This document shows, in pieces, positions 7,331 through 14,954 of a stretch of 64,000 nucleotides of DNA. The notes under the pieces are model-generated. The model did no database searches, had not been told where the DNA came from, and worked only from the letters and a program-made list of their open reading frames with translations. The stretch is from Mesobacillus boroniphilus (GTDB lineage: Bacteria > Bacillota > Bacilli > Bacillales > Cytobacillaceae). The position numbers and the translations under genes are program-made. Numbering within the stretch: position 1 is the first letter of the stretch; each line of letters begins with the position of its first letter. The stretch is from contig NZ_QTKX01000002.1 in the NCBI RefSeq assembly GCF_018424685.1, positions 62,001 to 126,000 on the forward strand, in the 5' to 3' direction.

Positions 7331-8275
7331 ATGAACTCAACAGATAATCTTCTATCTTTTCCATATCCTTTTGGGGACAGGGATGTTTATCGATACTCTA
7401 ACAATGCATCTCCATTAGATCCGCCGAATCCGATAGAAATAACGGATCAGTATATAGATGAAGTTACTTTGAAAAGAAAACTGCTTACGAATCATCCGGA
7501 ACGATGCTATTACTCTTCCCCCCATACACTTGATGCGCAGTGGGAAGTGTTATCTTTAATCGTTCATCATCTTGTAGAATCATATCCTGATAAGTTTGAA
7601 TTGATTAAACAGAATGACCAGTGGGTGTTCTCAAATCTGCTTTTTGGTGAAAAAATCACTTTTACATTTGGTGACCATGAAACATTGGAACTGGATCCCC
7701 TTGATTTTATTGGCCGGCATGTCCAAGAGGATTTAATCTTGATGATGCAGCGGGATGGGGACCTGTTTTTAGATGCAGGGCAGCTGTGTTTCCCTGCGAA
7801 TTGGTCCCTTTACTTTGATGCGGGGATGTCTTTTAAGGAGATACATTCACCGATTCCAGGGTTTGATTCGCTTGATGAAAGGATCCGGCAATTTTTAATG
7901 AGAATTGAGGCAGGCAAACCATGGGGCAGGAAAAATTGGTCCCTTATGGCAGGGAACAAGCTGGATACTTCGCTTGAAACCTTTGCTGAATGGGGCCATG
8001 CTCGAAAAAAAGTGACGAAAGAAAATGTTGGCGAGCTTGTGCATCTTCGGGTGGAGGTCCAAAAATTATTCCGTCTGCCAAAAAGCAATGGGATTTTATT
8101 TACGATCCACACCCATATGCTTCCACTTGAGAAGTTCATTCAGAATAAACCGTGGCTTGAGCAATTTTCGGCGATCCTCCATGAACTTCCGGAATTCATT
8201 GCTGACTACAAAGGAATCTCTCTTTACCGGGAAGTTGTCCTGGAATATTTAGAAGAGGAATTGAAAAAAAGGTGA
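7331..8275 (+). CDS. Haem-dependent oxidative N-demethylase alpha-subunit-like protein (DUF3445)
   Basis: 314 residues from ATG 7331, chosen because AGAGGTG lies 7 nt upstream; the GTG at 7322 overlaps that ribosome site. Features recalled from DUF3445/HDOD proteins are present: an N-terminal YPFG segment, 'DLFLDAGQLCFPANWSL', 'SPIPGF' and a C-terminal 'ILFTIHTHMLPLE'. The family binds haem and demethylates secondary amines such as dimethylamine oxidatively, with electrons supplied by a reductase. The next two genes encode a DmmA-like small subunit and a ferredoxin-type reductase, which supports the call. Natural substrate unknown. The operon ends at the 9715-9743 terminator. Confidence 0.8.
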   Translation: MNSTDNLLSFPYPFGDRDVYRYSNNASPLDPPNPIEITDQYIDEVTLKRKLLTNHPERCYYSSPHTLDAQWEVLSLIVHHLVESYPDKFELIKQNDQWVFSNLLFGEKITFTFGDHETLELDPLDFIGRHVQEDLILMMQRDGDLFLDAGQLCFPANWSLYFDAGMSFKEIHSPIPGFDSLDERIRQFLMRIEAGKPWGRKNWSLMAGNKLDTSLETFAEWGHARKKVTKENVGELVHLRVEVQKLFRLPKSNGILFTIHTHMLPLEKFIQNKPWLEQFSAILHELPEFIADYKGISLYREVVLEYLEEELKKR

Positions 8276-8283
8276 TTCAAGAT

Positions 8284-8730
8284 ATGTTTTCTTATATGGA
8301 GGGTAAGAGGAAATTTTTATTTTGTGCAGATTCAGAAGGGGTCCGGTATTTACATATTCTTGTTCGCCAGGCAATGGATGAGAATGTGCCATTTGATTTT
8401 CATATTTTACAAGAAGAGCGAGAAGAAAGCTTTGTGAACGAATGGTTCAGCAAGCAGAAAATGGGCACTTATTTATACATTTCGGGTACTTCGGATTTTG
8501 TAAAAAGGATACAAGTCCGAGCGATGAATGCAGGATTTTCCGAACATGACATGCAAACATTTATTACCGGAACAATTAAAAAGAAACTCATTTGCTGCAC
8601 TTGCCACGGTGAAAATGAAGTGTTGGATTCGACGCATGTCGTTTGCGTACACTGCGGTCAGGATCTGGAAGTGTCTGACCATTATTCACGCCGTTTGGAT
8701 GCCTATTTGGGTTATGTAACGATCAAATAG
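8284..8730 (+). CDS. DmmA-like small subunit of dimethylamine monooxygenase-type N-demethylase
   Basis: 148 residues from ATG 8284, which follows AAGGTGA; the preceding gene ends 8 nt before. The N-terminal half resembles a reductase NAD-domain-like fold ('YLYISGTSDFVKRIQVRAMNAG'). The C terminus has two CxxC pairs ('ICCTCHGEN' and 'VVCVHCGQDL'), likely a zinc ribbon or metal site. I recall this architecture as the DmmA family that partners with DUF3445 haem proteins. Its position between the haem subunit and the iron-sulphur reductase indicates one complex in the cytoplasm. No separate folate-binding subunit is visible nearby. Confidence 0.7.
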   Translation: MFSYMEGKRKFLFCADSEGVRYLHILVRQAMDENVPFDFHILQEEREESFVNEWFSKQKMGTYLYISGTSDFVKRIQVRAMNAGFSEHDMQTFITGTIKKKLICCTCHGENEVLDSTHVVCVHCGQDLEVSDHYSRRLDAYLGYVTIK

Positions 8731-8748
8731 AATAGGAGGAGGTTTTGA

Positions 8749-9708
8749 TTGCATCGGAATGCTGCCATTGAAATACGCGTAAAATCAATTAAAAAAGAAT
8801 CAGCGACAATTAAAAGATTTACCTTGCAGGCGGTGAATGGAGCGGAGCTGCCGCCATTCAGCGGGGGATCTCATATTACAACTTATTTGCCGAAGTCTTC
8901 GGGGACAATGGAAAGATCGTATTCAGTATTCAATTTATCTAAACCAGGTTTCATTGAAATAGCAGTTCGATTGGCAGAACCTTCAACTGGCGGGTCCGAG
9001 TACTGGCATCATAATGTTTCTGAAGGGGATGTTTTAAAAGTCAGCTATCCGAAAAATCATTTTCCCTTAAGTTTTCAAGCTAAGCATCATGTTTTTTATG
9101 CAGCTGGTATTGGCATCACGCCATTTTTATCAATGATGGCTGAGCTTACCGCAAAAAAACAATCCTTTGAGCTCCATTACGCTGCAAAATCAAAAGAGCA
9201 ATGTGCATTTTTTGATTTCCTGAACCAGACCTACCCTCGACAATGCCATTTTTATTTTTCTGAAGGTGAGAATCCACAACGATTATCATCCAATCTTCTT
9301 TTGGATCATCGGGTCGGCACGCATGTTTATTTTTGCGGGCCGGAAAAAATGATTCAAGAATTCTCTAGTGCAGCCAAATGCTATGGCTATCCCGCGTTCA
9401 ATGTCCATTATGAGCGTTTCGCACCACCTTCAAAGAAGGACTCGGTCCCCTTTGGGGTTACTCTGAAACAGAGCGGCAAACACCTGGAAGTGCCTGCAGA
9501 AAGCTCACTGCTAGACGCCCTTCGTCTAAATGGAATTGATGTCCCGTATTCCTGCAGAGTGGGCGGTTGTGGTACATGTGAGGTGAAGGTAGCAGAAGGA
9601 AAGATAGACCATAATGATTTATTCCTGACAGATGAACAGCGGAGCTCCAATCAGACGATGCTAAGTTGTGTTTCTCGCGGGAGGGGGAATGTGGTATTGG
9701 ATATATAG
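8749..9708 (+). CDS. PDR/VanB-type flavin and 2Fe-2S oxidoreductase, N-demethylase reductase component
   Basis: 319 residues, TTG start after AGGAGGAGG. Domain order is flavin-binding barrel ('MERSYSVFNL'), NAD-binding domain ('AAGIGITPFLSMM', 'VYFCGPEKMIQEF'), and C-terminal plant-type ferredoxin with CRVGGCGTC (C-x4-C-x2-C) and the fourth Cys in MLSCVSRG. This is the phthalate dioxygenase reductase layout. It would pass electrons from NAD(P)H through flavin and 2Fe-2S to the haem subunit encoded two genes upstream. All four iron-sulphur cysteines are present. Confidence 0.88.
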   Translation: MHRNAAIEIRVKSIKKESATIKRFTLQAVNGAELPPFSGGSHITTYLPKSSGTMERSYSVFNLSKPGFIEIAVRLAEPSTGGSEYWHHNVSEGDVLKVSYPKNHFPLSFQAKHHVFYAAGIGITPFLSMMAELTAKKQSFELHYAAKSKEQCAFFDFLNQTYPRQCHFYFSEGENPQRLSSNLLLDHRVGTHVYFCGPEKMIQEFSSAAKCYGYPAFNVHYERFAPPSKKDSVPFGVTLKQSGKHLEVPAESSLLDALRLNGIDVPYSCRVGGCGTCEVKVAEGKIDHNDLFLTDEQRSSNQTMLSCVSRGRGNVVLDI

Positions 9709-9714
9709 AATGTC

Positions 9715-9743
9715 AAAAACCGCATTCACAGGATGCGGTTTTT
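9715..9743 (+). terminator. Terminator of the N-demethylase operon
   Basis: Perfect arms AAAAACCGCAT/ATGCGGTTTTT with a 7-nt loop. Confidence 0.9.
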
Positions 9744-9808
9744 GTATTTTCAGGCATTCAGCTTTCTTCTAAGATTGGTCCACAGTCTAGGGACAGGTTG
9801 CTGTTTAT

Positions 9809-9826
9809 AACAATAACAATAACAAT
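9809..9826. repeat. AACAAT hexamer, three copies
   Basis: Three exact tandem copies of AACAAT at the very 3' end of the epimerase gene; a short microsatellite. Confidence 0.7.
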
Positions 9827-10836
9827 CATTGTTTCAAATGATATTCTTTATACCAATCAACAAAGGATTCTAGCCCTTTTTCTAACGCTGTAGAAGGAGA
9901 GAAGCCTACATCCCTCTGAAGGTCAGTTATATCAGCATAAGTTGTTTTTACATCTCCTGGCTGCATTGGTAAAAATACCACCTTTGCTTTTTGGCCGATT
10001 TTTTCTTCTAGAGTTTGAATGAAATCTAGGAGTTTAACTGGGTTATTGTTGCCGATATTATAAATCTTAAAAGGTGCATAGCTGGAATTGGGCTCTGGCT
10101 TTGCCCGATTCCAGCCATCCTGTTGTTTAGGTGGTTGATGGAGGAGCTTTACGATTCCTTCGACGATATCGTCAATGTAGGTAAAGTCTCTGCTCATATC
10201 ACCATGATTGAATACTTTTATTGGTTTTCCCTCGATGATATCTTTCGTAAACGAATAATAGGCCATATCAGGTCTTCCCCATGGGCCGTATACTGTAAAG
10301 AATCTCAGCCCTGTTGAGGGAATATCGTATAAATGGCTATACGTATGTGCCATTAATTCATTTGCCTTTTTAGAGGCAGCATACAAGCTTACCGGGTGGT
10401 CGGCTGGATCTTTTTCAGAGAAGGGGATTTTTGTATTTGCCCCATATATGGAGCTGGAAGAGGCGTAAATCAGGTGTTCTACCGGGAATTGCCTGCACGC
10501 CTCTAAAATATTCAAAAATCCAAGCAGGTTCGAATGTACATATGAGTGTGGATGGGTTAGGCTGTATCGAACCCCAGCTTGTGCTGCTAAATTGATGACA
10601 ATATCAATGGAGTTGTTTTTAAAGATGGAATGTATTCCTCCTCGATTTGCCAAATCTATTTTGTGAAAAGTGAAATTTGCGTTTGTTTCTAACAGTTTTA
10701 ACCTTTCCTTTTTTAGAGCGACATCATAATATTCATTTAGGTTATCAATACCGATTACGTGATACCCCAGTGATAATAATCGTTTTGACAGATGAAACCC
10801 TATAAATCCAGCTGCACCTGTTACGACAATACTCAT
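9826..10836 (-). CDS. NAD-dependent nucleotide-sugar epimerase (UDP-glucuronate 4-epimerase type)
   Basis: A 336-residue extended short-chain dehydrogenase. The NAD motif TGAAGFIGFHL is at the N terminus, with the catalytic Ser region SSSSIYGAN and the Tyr/Lys pair in YAASKKANE. 'GLRFFTVYGPWGRPDMA' and 'SRDFTYIDDIVEG' are typical of UDP-glucuronate/UDP-galacturonate epimerases (LpsL/Gla group). It changes sugar configuration in nucleotide sugars for surface polysaccharide. The start overlaps the stop of the upstream kinase-like gene by 4 bp (ATGA), so the three genes are translationally coupled. The exact substrate is inferred; UDP-glucose dehydrogenase at 52.8 kb could supply UDP-glucuronate. 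Confidence 0.85.
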   Translation of the reverse strand: MSIVVTGAAGFIGFHLSKRLLSLGYHVIGIDNLNEYYDVALKKERLKLLETNANFTFHKIDLANRGGIHSIFKNNSIDIVINLAAQAGVRYSLTHPHSYVHSNLLGFLNILEACRQFPVEHLIYASSSSIYGANTKIPFSEKDPADHPVSLYAASKKANELMAHTYSHLYDIPSTGLRFFTVYGPWGRPDMAYYSFTKDIIEGKPIKVFNHGDMSRDFTYIDDIVEGIVKLLHQPPKQQDGWNRAKPEPNSSYAPFKIYNIGNNNPVKLLDFIQTLEEKIGQKAKVVFLPMQPGDVKTTYADITDLQRDVGFSPSTALEKGLESFVDWYKEYHLKQ

Positions 10837-12170
10837 TTTCTTCGATCCTTTAACGGATTTCGATATTGTTCTCTAAACCAGCTCATTTTGCTCTTTCCCG
10901 CAGGGTGCTTCGAATTTTTCAATGACCGTTCTTTTTCTGCAAAGTGCTTCTCTTTTTTCTTTGGTTCTGCCTCTTCTGCTGCAGCCTCTTCAATAATTTC
11001 CTGATTATTCTCAGAGAGCGGGATGGGCTCTTTCGTCCATTTAGCATGAGTTTTAGGGTCCAATGCTCTTACCTGTTCAAGGAATGACTCCAGGAAACCT
11101 CTTTCGTAAAGATTTTGGAACAGTTCCAGAGGACGGTCCTGTACACGTGTATATGAGTAAACATGATCGACAAATTTGAATCCTTGATTGGTCAGGAAAA
11201 TATGCCTTAACGGTGCATCGATTTGTTTGAATCCGGAATTTTTCATCGCAGTTAAAATGTCTAATAGTCGCTTTGTTATTTCTTCTGAAAGACTATTCTG
11301 TTTCTTTAGGTACTGGTTTAGATTAGCGCCTCTTAAATATTCCATGACAATATAATTCGGACCTGTTTCATAAACCTTTGGAATAAAGGGTAAATCCTGG
11401 CTGGATAATAAAACCTCTTTTTCTTGTTTGCAATGATCTGGTTTGCCATAAATCTTTACACATTTGTCTTCGCTTATACGATAAACCGCACCTTGATGGC
11501 CCTTGCCGATTAGTGGCTGAGATACAGCACTGTCTACCTTGACACCTTTTCCAGAACCGCCTGATGTGACAGGAATATTTCTGTAATCAAGACTGTTATT
11601 ATCGAAATACTCTTCCCATGTTTTAAAGGTATCGGGCTCCATTTTTTGGACTCGGGATAAAAAAGAATCTTTTAATAGAATAATATTTAAATCTCTTAAT
11701 AGTTTAAGTGGAACGGGATGTTGCCGTTTAAAGGCGTTGACGTGATCGACTACTTTTAACTCTTCATTTTCCAGGACAAAAATATGCCTTAATGGTGCAT
11801 CTACCATCGTGAAATTTGCTTTTTTCATAGCGTTTAGTATAGAAAGAAGTTTTTTTGTAATCGATTCTGGGATATAGGTGCAGTTTCGCATATATTCCTT
11901 CAGTGTAGGAGCGTTAAAGTATTCCATGACCACAAAATTTTTCCCAGTTTCATATAGTCTTGGGAAAAAGGATAAATGTTGGCCTGCTTTCAGTGCTTCT
12001 GCCTCCATTTTCGCCTGCAGCTGGTCTGTATAAATTTTTACGCATTTTTCTTCAGATAACTTAAAAACAGCTCCTTGAGAGCCCATTCCAATCAGTGGAT
12101 AGTTAGTTGGGTTATCAATTAGTAAGGTTTTTATGCCTTTCGTCACTTTAATTGATTGAAATTCTTTCAT
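10833..12170 (-). CDS. Tandem-duplicated atypical protein-kinase-like protein
   Basis: 445 residues made of two similar halves (about 20-195 and 215-385). Each half has a glycine-rich loop ('GMGSQGAVFKLSEEKCVKIY', 'GKGHQGAVYRISEDKCVKIY'), a hinge-like VMEY, the block DAPLRHIF and a VDHV block. A standard HRD catalytic loop and DFG motif are missing; DAPLRHIF and VDHV stand in their places. A Lys/Glu-rich C-terminal tail of about 60 residues follows. It resembles short YrzF-type kinase-like proteins. It is coupled by ATGA overlaps to a glycosyltransferase and an epimerase, so it may act on a sugar or regulate polysaccharide synthesis (inference). Activity is uncertain. Confidence 0.7.
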   Translation of the reverse strand: MKEFQSIKVTKGIKTLLIDNPTNYPLIGMGSQGAVFKLSEEKCVKIYTDQLQAKMEAEALKAGQHLSFFPRLYETGKNFVVMEYFNAPTLKEYMRNCTYIPESITKKLLSILNAMKKANFTMVDAPLRHIFVLENEELKVVDHVNAFKRQHPVPLKLLRDLNIILLKDSFLSRVQKMEPDTFKTWEEYFDNNSLDYRNIPVTSGGSGKGVKVDSAVSQPLIGKGHQGAVYRISEDKCVKIYGKPDHCKQEKEVLLSSQDLPFIPKVYETGPNYIVMEYLRGANLNQYLKKQNSLSEEITKRLLDILTAMKNSGFKQIDAPLRHIFLTNQGFKFVDHVYSYTRVQDRPLELFQNLYERGFLESFLEQVRALDPKTHAKWTKEPIPLSENNQEIIEEAAAEEAEPKKKEKHFAEKERSLKNSKHPAGKSKMSWFREQYRNPLKDRRK

Positions 12171-13237
12171 TTGCTTTTCCCTCCCAACAAATCATCGTAA
12201 TATTTTGCCTGTAAAAGAAGTTGTTTCTCAGCATCAAAGTATTGTTCAACTTTTTGCCGTGCGGCGCTAGTATAAGATGTCCAATGTCCCCTGTTGTCCA
12301 GCATATATTCAAGTGCAGCTGCCAGTTCATCGACATTGTTCTCCTGTACGAGAACTCCTTCTTTATTATGGGTAATCAATTCAGGGATGCCTGCATGATA
12401 GGTAGAGACTACTGGAATCCCTAACGCCATGGCCTCTTTCAAGGTATTGGGTATACCTTCGACGTCTCCATTGGCGGCCTCAAGGCTTGCAGCACAGAAC
12501 AAATCGGCATTCATCATATGCTGTTGTACTTGCTCTTTTGGGAGATGATTTAATAGGCGGAATGAGTCACCTAAGTTTAGTTGATTGGCTAAAGAGAGAA
12601 GTTCCTCCTCGAGTTCTCCTCTTCCAATGATGGTCAACGTGGAGTTAGGGAAGCGATCTTTAATTTTTTTGTAGGCTTGCATTAAAACATGATGGCCCTT
12701 TTTTTCTACCAATCTGCCTACGGAAAGAATATTCTGTCCTGATCCATGAACATTCGGAGCTCTGTAGTGGTATTTTTTTAAATCAACTCCTCCGTAAAGC
12801 ACCTTGATTTTTTCTGGAGGACAGCCCCAGGATATCATCCTGTCAGCTAAATAATGGCAAACAGGATAGAGCTGGTCTACTTTTTCAAAGAGCATTTTCA
12901 TATGTTCCAAATAGGCAACGGGCTGATCAGCAAGGGTTGCATCACGGCCTCTAATACTCGTTACCAGCGGAAGTTTAGTCTTTTCCTTGAAAGGGAGCAG
13001 CAATATGCCCAACTGGCCATGGTGAGCATGTAAAAGAGAAACATTGTTTTTCTTAATGAAGTTCTTTGGGGAATAAATTTCACTGAGATAGTGAACCTTT
13101 TCATTTAATAGAGACAGGTCAGTCATGTACTTTGGCTGACGCACCATATGAATATAATCGTAACCAGGGACTTCTCGTATCTGAGGGATATACTGGGTGG
13201 GATCAACCCTCAAGTTTAAGTGAATAACAGTTTGCAA
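12167..13237 (-). CDS. Family 4 glycosyltransferase
   Basis: 356 residues with GT-B fold. 'LLHAHHGQLG' and 'IRGRDATL' lie in the N-terminal half; 'NILSVGRLVEKKGH', 'LTIIGRGELEEEL' and the E-x7-E region 'EGIPNTLKEAMALGIPVV' lie in the nucleotide-sugar-binding half. Such enzymes transfer a sugar from an activated donor to a lipid or polysaccharide at the membrane. Start is TTG 13237 after AAGGAGAAGG. First gene of a three-gene operon with 4-bp overlaps. Donor and acceptor unknown. Confidence 0.9.
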   Translation of the reverse strand: MQTVIHLNLRVDPTQYIPQIREVPGYDYIHMVRQPKYMTDLSLLNEKVHYLSEIYSPKNFIKKNNVSLLHAHHGQLGILLLPFKEKTKLPLVTSIRGRDATLADQPVAYLEHMKMLFEKVDQLYPVCHYLADRMISWGCPPEKIKVLYGGVDLKKYHYRAPNVHGSGQNILSVGRLVEKKGHHVLMQAYKKIKDRFPNSTLTIIGRGELEEELLSLANQLNLGDSFRLLNHLPKEQVQQHMMNADLFCAASLEAANGDVEGIPNTLKEAMALGIPVVSTYHAGIPELITHNKEGVLVQENNVDELAAALEYMLDNRGHWTSYTSAARQKVEQYFDAEKQLLLQAKYYDDLLGGKSK

Positions 13238-13420
13238 TTATACCTTCTCCTTTCGATATACTTAGCTGTTCGTACATAGTTTATGAAGAAAGGAAAAAAG
13301 GTCTTGGACATATAGGAAAAGAATTAAGAGAATACAGCGGATTTTTGTGTCTCGGGAAACTTATAAGGGGAAAGAAGTTCTATGGAATATAGGAAGTGGA
13401 TTATGCAAAAAAATTGAATC

Positions 13421-13457
13421 AAAATAAGCAGGTTCAATTTGAACCTGCTTATTTTTT
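13421..13457. terminator. Bidirectional terminator, DUF3231 gene side
   Basis: Near-perfect palindrome: AAATAAGCAGGTTCAA pairs with TTGAACCTGCTTATTT, with T/A runs on both sides. It closes the DUF3231 gene on the minus strand. Confidence 0.9.
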
Positions 13458-14461
13458 TATAGTTTTCGATCCAACGCTTGAGGAGGCTGTTCAAGCCATT
13501 TTTCAGTTATCGTCAAGAGCAATCCTTTTCCGTAAAATTTCTTCATTTGATTTGAGATTACCGTGAATTTTGTTACGATATCTGTTCTCAGGCTTGAGGT
13601 CAATGCCTGGTTGATCATGATGAAACAGAACATTCCTAAGCAGGTATTCACAAAAAACAGCATCAGCTTATCCGAAAATGGCGACTCTTTCGTATTTACT
13701 ATATTATAATCCCCAGATGCTGATATAGGGATATTCTCCTTTTCGAAGACCTCTTGCAGTGAATGTAAAACTTTTTCTAACGCAACTGTACCTTTGCTAA
13801 AATGTTGTTTCACTTCCTTATCGGATGCCAGTTTGCTGAAAGTGACAAGAACCATTTTAGAAAAACTCGCCCGATGGATGACTCTGGATAAATTTGCGAT
13901 TTCTGCTGCATTCACTGGCCTGGATCCGCCAAATAAGCCATTGATGTATTTCATGTTATCAACCAAATCAATAGTGTGGTCCATGGTAACCTGTGGGGAT
14001 TTCAAGAATACTCCTTTTGATAGCATTAAGTTTGTTATCTCGTTTTGAATCGTAACTGTGAACTCAATTGATTCGTGGAAATAGTCCCTGATATCCTTCC
14101 TGGTACAATCAGTCAACGCACTTGGATATGTACTCAATGATAGCATCGTTAAATCGTGGCAGAAATACAAGATGAACGTATCTGAAAAGACCTTGTCAGC
14201 ATCCAGCCTGACATCTTTCTCGGTAAAGCCTAAAGGGATGGTCATGTTTTCTTTAAGAAAAATCTCCTTTAAGTCATCAATGCTATTCTGTGAATAATCC
14301 AGCACTTTTTTTACAATGTTTTGAACCTCTTGATCTTCGGCAGTCTTATAAAAATATTGATAAAACCTGAGCTCCATGCTGCTTTTTAAATAGGCTGACC
14401 AAATATTCGATATTTCTGTCGAGGTTAACCCTATACTTGTCTCTCTCAATTCTCCAGTCAC
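13457..14461 (-). CDS. DUF3231 family protein
   Basis: 334 residues formed by two similar helical halves, each starting with a 'T..EI...W..Y..SSM' type segment (residues 13-30; second unit from about 180). I recognise this as DUF3231, a Bacillus-specific two-repeat, ferritin-like helical family, often expressed around sporulation. No catalytic motif can be named. It has its own promoter region and terminator and is divergent from the small lipoprotein gene. Function unknown. Confidence 0.75.
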   Translation of the reverse strand: MTGELRETSIGLTSTEISNIWSAYLKSSMELRFYQYFYKTAEDQEVQNIVKKVLDYSQNSIDDLKEIFLKENMTIPLGFTEKDVRLDADKVFSDTFILYFCHDLTMLSLSTYPSALTDCTRKDIRDYFHESIEFTVTIQNEITNLMLSKGVFLKSPQVTMDHTIDLVDNMKYINGLFGGSRPVNAAEIANLSRVIHRASFSKMVLVTFSKLASDKEVKQHFSKGTVALEKVLHSLQEVFEKENIPISASGDYNIVNTKESPFSDKLMLFFVNTCLGMFCFIMINQALTSSLRTDIVTKFTVISNQMKKFYGKGLLLTITEKWLEQPPQALDRKL

Positions 14462-14578
14462 TCCTTTGGTCTTATTGTTCGTTTTTAAAAGAAAATTATT
14501 ACAAAGTATAAAACAAATTCAGTACTCTACATATTAACCAAAGATGAGGTAAAGACTTTTCCTAAAGGAGGTATTTAC

Positions 14579-14728
14579 ATGAAGAAAATCTTTTTAATAT
14601 TTTTATTGGCAATTTCAATGTTCTCAGTAACGGGCTGCGGCAATGATGCGCCTCCTGAAGAAGGGGAACAGCTTGAGGATGTTGAAGAAGAAGATGAAAT
14701 TGGTGACGGCGAAATAGACGATGAATAA
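14579..14728 (+). CDS. Small acidic lipoprotein, 49 residues
   Basis: Reads MKKIFLIFLLAISMFSVTGC and continues with an almost wholly acidic tail of about 29 residues rich in Glu and Asp. The lipobox is SVTGC, with the lipidated Cys at position 20. The ATG follows a strong AAAGGAGGT by 6 nt, and a stem-loop terminator lies about 90 bp downstream. The mature peptide would be a short, highly negative peptide anchored to the outer face of the membrane. No family recognised. Real coding is supported by the ribosome site, signal peptide and lipobox. Confidence 0.75.
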   Translation: MKKIFLIFLLAISMFSVTGCGNDAPPEEGEQLEDVEEEDEIGDGEIDDE

Positions 14729-14778
14729 GAAAAGCGTAAGCACCTTGGTCAGCCCCGACAACGCTGAAGCTAGACAAT
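14727..14778. repeat. Short remnant of the dispersed intergenic repeat
   Basis: In reverse complement it reads TGTCTAGCTTCAGCG ... CGGGGCT ... GGTGCTTACGCTTTT, the same two ends as the 126-bp copy at 538-663 but with the middle missing. It lies directly after the small lipoprotein stop codon. Confidence 0.55.
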
Positions 14779-14818
14779 AATCTTAGTGTAAAAGTTTGTA
14801 CGCTTTCTAGTAAATAAA

Positions 14819-14856
14819 AAAGAGATTCGCTTCTTTATGAAGCGGATTTTTTTTTG
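14819..14856 (+). terminator. Terminator after the small lipoprotein gene
   Basis: ATTCGCTTC/GAAGCGGAT stem (one T-G) followed by nine T's. Confidence 0.85.
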
Positions 14857-14886
14857 TAATTTTATAAGGATACTGTACATCTAACA

Positions 14887-14921
14887 TTGACAAATGACCG
14901 GTCAGTCAGTACCATTATAAT
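14887..14921 (+). promoter_or_regulatory. Promoter region of the RND pump with TetR-type operator
   Basis: A 10-bp perfect palindrome TGACCGGTCA (14895-14904), extended by GTCAGT, lies between a TTGACA (14887-14892) and a TATAAT (14916-14921). The 23-bp distance between those two boxes is too long, so the true -35 may overlap the palindrome. Such TGAC-GGTCA sites are typical operators of TetR-family repressors of RND pumps. No tetR gene lies in the window next to it. Confidence 0.6.
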
Positions 14922-14954
14922 GGTCAATAAAGTCATTTTAAGGTAGGTGCAGTA

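Noticed and set aside
10833..12170. Ordinary Ser/Thr protein kinase
   Set aside because: HRD and DFG motifs are not present in either half, so a standard kinase label would mislead.
14562..14777. Minus-strand 71-codon frame over the lipoprotein gene
   Set aside because: It is antisense to the well-supported small lipoprotein and has His/Leu/Gln-rich shadow composition.
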